NCBI GenBank assembly: GCA_028717025.1
Contig: JAQUOR010000072.1
Span: forward strand, 1,311 to 8,102
From: Candidatus Omnitrophota bacterium
Lineage (GTDB): Bacteria; Omnitrophota; Gorgyraeia; Duberdicusellales; 4484-171
Direction of reading: 5' to 3'
DNA: 6,792 bases
Notes under the pieces: model-generated
What the model was told of the DNA's origin: nothing
The model's database searches: none
What the model saw: the letters and a program-made list of their open reading frames with translations, nothing else
Translations under genes and position numbers: made by a program
Shown here: positions 4,844-6,792 of the stretch, in pieces
Layout of the letters: each line of letters starts with the position of its first letter
How positions within the stretch are numbered: the first letter of the stretch is position 1

Positions 4844-5507
4844 CCAGCCGAAAGAAAGGCCGGAGAGCTACTACATAAAAGGGATTCAAGACGGCACGAT
4901 TAGGGTCTCGAGCCTTGCTAAAGAGACAATCCTCGATGTCGTCGAGGTTTTATACGCCGAGGGGTCCTCGACCGTGCAGATCGCCCAGCTCTTAGGCCGA
5001 AACGACAGGTCTGTGCGGCGTTATCTGAAGGTCATCCGCGCCCGAAACGCTGTGGAGCCGAGCGCCCAGCGGGCCAAGGAGATCGTGGGGGAGTTGATCC
5101 AGAAGGCGAATTCCAGCTATTCGACCTTGCGACGCCTGGCCCAATCCAAGGATGGCTCGGTCGGCGAAAAGGTTCAGGCGGAATATGCGGCTTGGCGAGT
5201 CTATAGGGAGTTTGTCACAGCCTTGCAGTCTTTGGGCTATCTGCCTCAAGAGCCCCAGGAGATCGTTGGCGATGTTTTCCATCACTCCATGGGCGCCGAC
5301 GGCGGAAGAAGCTTTCTTGAAATGAAAGAGAGCTTGCGCGAGATCACCCAGGTCACAAGAGAGGCGGGCACTTTCGACGAGGGTACGGCGCAGGGCGTCA
5401 AGGCTCTTGAGGAGAAGATTCAGAGAGCCGAGCTTGATTCGGAAGTCAAAAAGCTTCAGGCCGAGGTCAACAATTCTCGAGAACAGAAGGAGGAGCCACA
5501 TGAATAG
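4830..5507 (+). CDS. probable phage terminase small subunit (HTH protein)
   Basis: A 225-residue protein with a helix-turn-helix at about 45-69 (SSTVQIAQLLGRNDRSVRRYLKVI), a helical middle (78-135) and a charged coiled-coil-like C terminus (187-218, heptad-like LEEKIQRAELDSEVKKLQAEV). Small terminases bind the packaging site through an HTH and oligomerise through helices, and they lie directly before the large subunit, as here. The assignment therefore rests on layout and fold class more than on a family signature; another phage DNA-binding protein is possible. A GGGAGGGTGA ribosome site ends a few bases before the ATG. The gene overlaps both neighbours (14 bp upstream, 8 bp downstream), indicating coupled translation. 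Confidence 0.62.
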   Translation: MAKNNQPKERPESYYIKGIQDGTIRVSSLAKETILDVVEVLYAEGSSTVQIAQLLGRNDRSVRRYLKVIRARNAVEPSAQRAKEIVGELIQKANSSYSTLRRLAQSKDGSVGEKVQAEYAAWRVYREFVTALQSLGYLPQEPQEIVGDVFHHSMGADGGRSFLEMKESLREITQVTREAGTFDEGTAQGVKALEEKIQRAELDSEVKKLQAEVNNSREQKEEPHE

Positions 5508-6792
5508 GCACATTGTCGGCGATTTATCCCGTTTGCGAAGACAGGAAGGCAGCAAGTCGATCTTTGCGTTCGCCAAGCTCTATCTGCCGCATCATCTGAA
5601 GTGCCGTCCTTCGGCGGCGCACCACGAAATCTACGGGCTCTTGGAGAGGATCCTGGTGCATCGAGGCAACAAGGTCGCCGTTGCCGCGCCTCGCGACTTC
5701 GGCAAGAGCACGCTCGTCACCCTTTTCTGCGTTCTCTATTGCCTCTGTTATGCCAAAGAGCAGTTCATCGTGGTGATCGCCAATACCTCTGCCCAGGCCG
5801 TCCAGGTGCTTGAGAACGTGGTCTGGGAGCTCAACAATAATCCGTTGTTGAGGATGGATTTCCCGGAACTTTTCGGGCCCAACGGCAGGTTGACGCGCTC
5901 AAGGCAGGGGGAGATCATCACCGCCAACGGCATCAAGGTCGTGGCATTGGGTTCCGGCCAGCAGATCAGGGGCCGGCGCTTCGGCAACGCGCGCCCGGGA
6001 TTGGTAATTGTCGACGATCTGGAAAGCGTCGAGTCGACCAGCACCGAAGAGGCAAGACAGAAGATGAAGGGCTGGTTTGAGGGGGCCGTCCTCAAGGTCG
6101 GCGCCCCGGAGACGAACTACATCTTTGTCGGCAACCTGTACCATCCCTACTGCCTTTTGGCCGAGTACGTCGACAAGGAGCGGAGTCCGGGGTGGGAGTC
6201 CTTGGTCTATTCCGCCATCATCTCCTGGTCGACGTCGAAATTGTGGGACGTATGGAGAAGCATCCGCTCCCACAGGTCGCAATACAAAGGCGCCGGCGGC
6301 CCCCTGGCCGCGCGGCTTTATTACGAAGACCATAAGGCGGAGATGAACGAAGGCGTCGTGCTCCTGTGGCCTGAGCGCTACGACATCTGCACCTTGATGG
6401 AGCTTTACGAGGACAGTCCCTTGACTTTCATGAGCGAGTTCCAGAATATGCCCGCGGACGACAAGATATGCCCTTTCCGGCTGGAAGAGTTCCGTTATTG
6501 GACGGACGCCTACCATACTCCGGAAGAACTGCGGCGCGCATTGGGCGAGAACGCGGAGTATTTCCTGGCCTGCGATCCGAGCACGGGCGAGTCGGTGACC
6601 AAGGGCGATTATTCGGCCATCGCCATCCTCGCGCGCGACACGAAGACCGAGGCCATATATCTGATTAAGATGGACATCAGGCGCCGGCCTCTGGACGAGC
6701 TGCTCGGCGACATCCTGGCCTACTGTAAGTGCCATAAGTTCCGCAAGATAGGATTTGAGTCCAACAACTTCCAGGGGCTTTTGATTTCCAAT
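5500..6792 (+). CDS. phage terminase large subunit (3' partial)
   Basis: An open frame of 431 codons runs to the right edge without a stop. ATPase half: Walker A PRDFGKST (64-71), Walker B LVIVDDLE (168-175) preceded by the terminase-like IRGRRFGNARPG (156-167), and a coupling-motif-like YIFVGNLYHP (207-216). Nuclease half (RNase H fold): first metal aspartate D359 in FLACDPSTG, D370 in KGDYSAIAIL, and E420 in GFESNNFQ; the last catalytic aspartate would be beyond the window. The protein powers ATP-driven packaging of phage DNA and cuts the concatemer. The ATG at 5500 lies inside the end of the small terminase gene, after AGAAGGAGG. It fixes the right half of the window as phage or prophage DNA. 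Several open frames on the opposite strand here are by-products of its GC-rich codons. Confidence 0.9.
   Translation, partial: MNRHIVGDLSRLRRQEGSKSIFAFAKLYLPHHLKCRPSAAHHEIYGLLERILVHRGNKVAVAAPRDFGKSTLVTLFCVLYCLCYAKEQFIVVIANTSAQAVQVLENVVWELNNNPLLRMDFPELFGPNGRLTRSRQGEIITANGIKVVALGSGQQIRGRRFGNARPGLVIVDDLESVESTSTEEARQKMKGWFEGAVLKVGAPETNYIFVGNLYHPYCLLAEYVDKERSPGWESLVYSAIISWSTSKLWDVWRSIRSHRSQYKGAGGPLAARLYYEDHKAEMNEGVVLLWPERYDICTLMELYEDSPLTFMSEFQNMPADDKICPFRLEEFRYWTDAYHTPEELRRALGENAEYFLACDPSTGESVTKGDYSAIAILARDTKTEAIYLIKMDIRRRPLDELLGDILAYCKCHKFRKIGFESNNFQGLLISN

Noticed and set aside
5601..6668. Short plus-strand open frames at 5601-5813, 6077-6346 and 6468-6668
   Set aside because: They are alternative frames of the large terminase, with low-complexity arginine- and proline-rich translations.
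5899..6735. 278-residue open frame on the minus strand
   Set aside because: It is antisense to clear terminase motifs (Walker B, RNase H aspartates) and has no protein-family features of its own.

Overview
The window looks like part of a bacteriophage or prophage carried by an uncultivated bacterium. No gene allows a firm taxonomic call. Codon use mixes AT-rich and GC-rich blocks, including many AGG and ATA codons, and Shine-Dalgarno sites are strong, so the host is bacterial. All convincing genes are on the + strand and tightly packed. The phage assignment rests on the last three genes: a ParB-like/DNA methyltransferase fusion, a probable small terminase, and a large terminase that runs off the right edge.

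Left block (1-875): the C-terminal end of a GHKL/HATPase-type ATPase, then a STAS-like (DUF4325) protein with a C-terminal winged-helix domain. The second gene has an almost consensus sigma-70 promoter (TTGACA-N17-TATACT), with dyad sequences overlapping and following its -10 box. This resembles a partner-switching sensor/regulator pair whose STAS-like partner may bind DNA itself.

Middle block (941-3183): a four-gene operon with overlaps or very short gaps. It encodes a single-domain ubiquitin-like protein of the multiubiquitin type, an E2/UBC-like protein with no cysteine at all, a JAB/JAMM peptidase fused to a ThiF/E1-type adenylating domain, and a small DUF2188 protein. Together these form a compact bacterial ubiquitin-like conjugation and deconjugation cassette. 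A 21-bp sequence upstream of the Ubl gene matches 16 of 21 positions of the promoter region of the STAS-like gene, including an identical 10-mer, TTCAGTGAAA. This suggests that one regulator, plausibly the STAS-winged-helix protein, controls both units.

Noncoding block (3184-3553): AT-rich sequence, then a second sigma-70 promoter (TTGACA-N16-TATATT) and about 145 nt of transcript with extensive predicted structure. It ends in a 20-bp perfect inverted repeat plus a T-run, a strong intrinsic terminator. This sits just before the methyltransferase-terminase operon. The layout (promoter, short terminated leader, packaging genes) recalls the lambda pR'/tR' late-gene arrangement, but no antiterminator is visible here.

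Right block (3554-6792): the ParB-like/methyltransferase, small terminase and large terminase overlap by 14 and 8 bp, as expected of a translationally coupled packaging operon. This block is visibly GC-richer than the left block. The proposal of most interest is a phage-linked Ubl-E2-JAB/E1-DUF2188 cassette under the control of an HATPase/STAS-winged-helix switch. Its role (defence, counter-defence or modification of virion or host proteins) cannot be read from the sequence.
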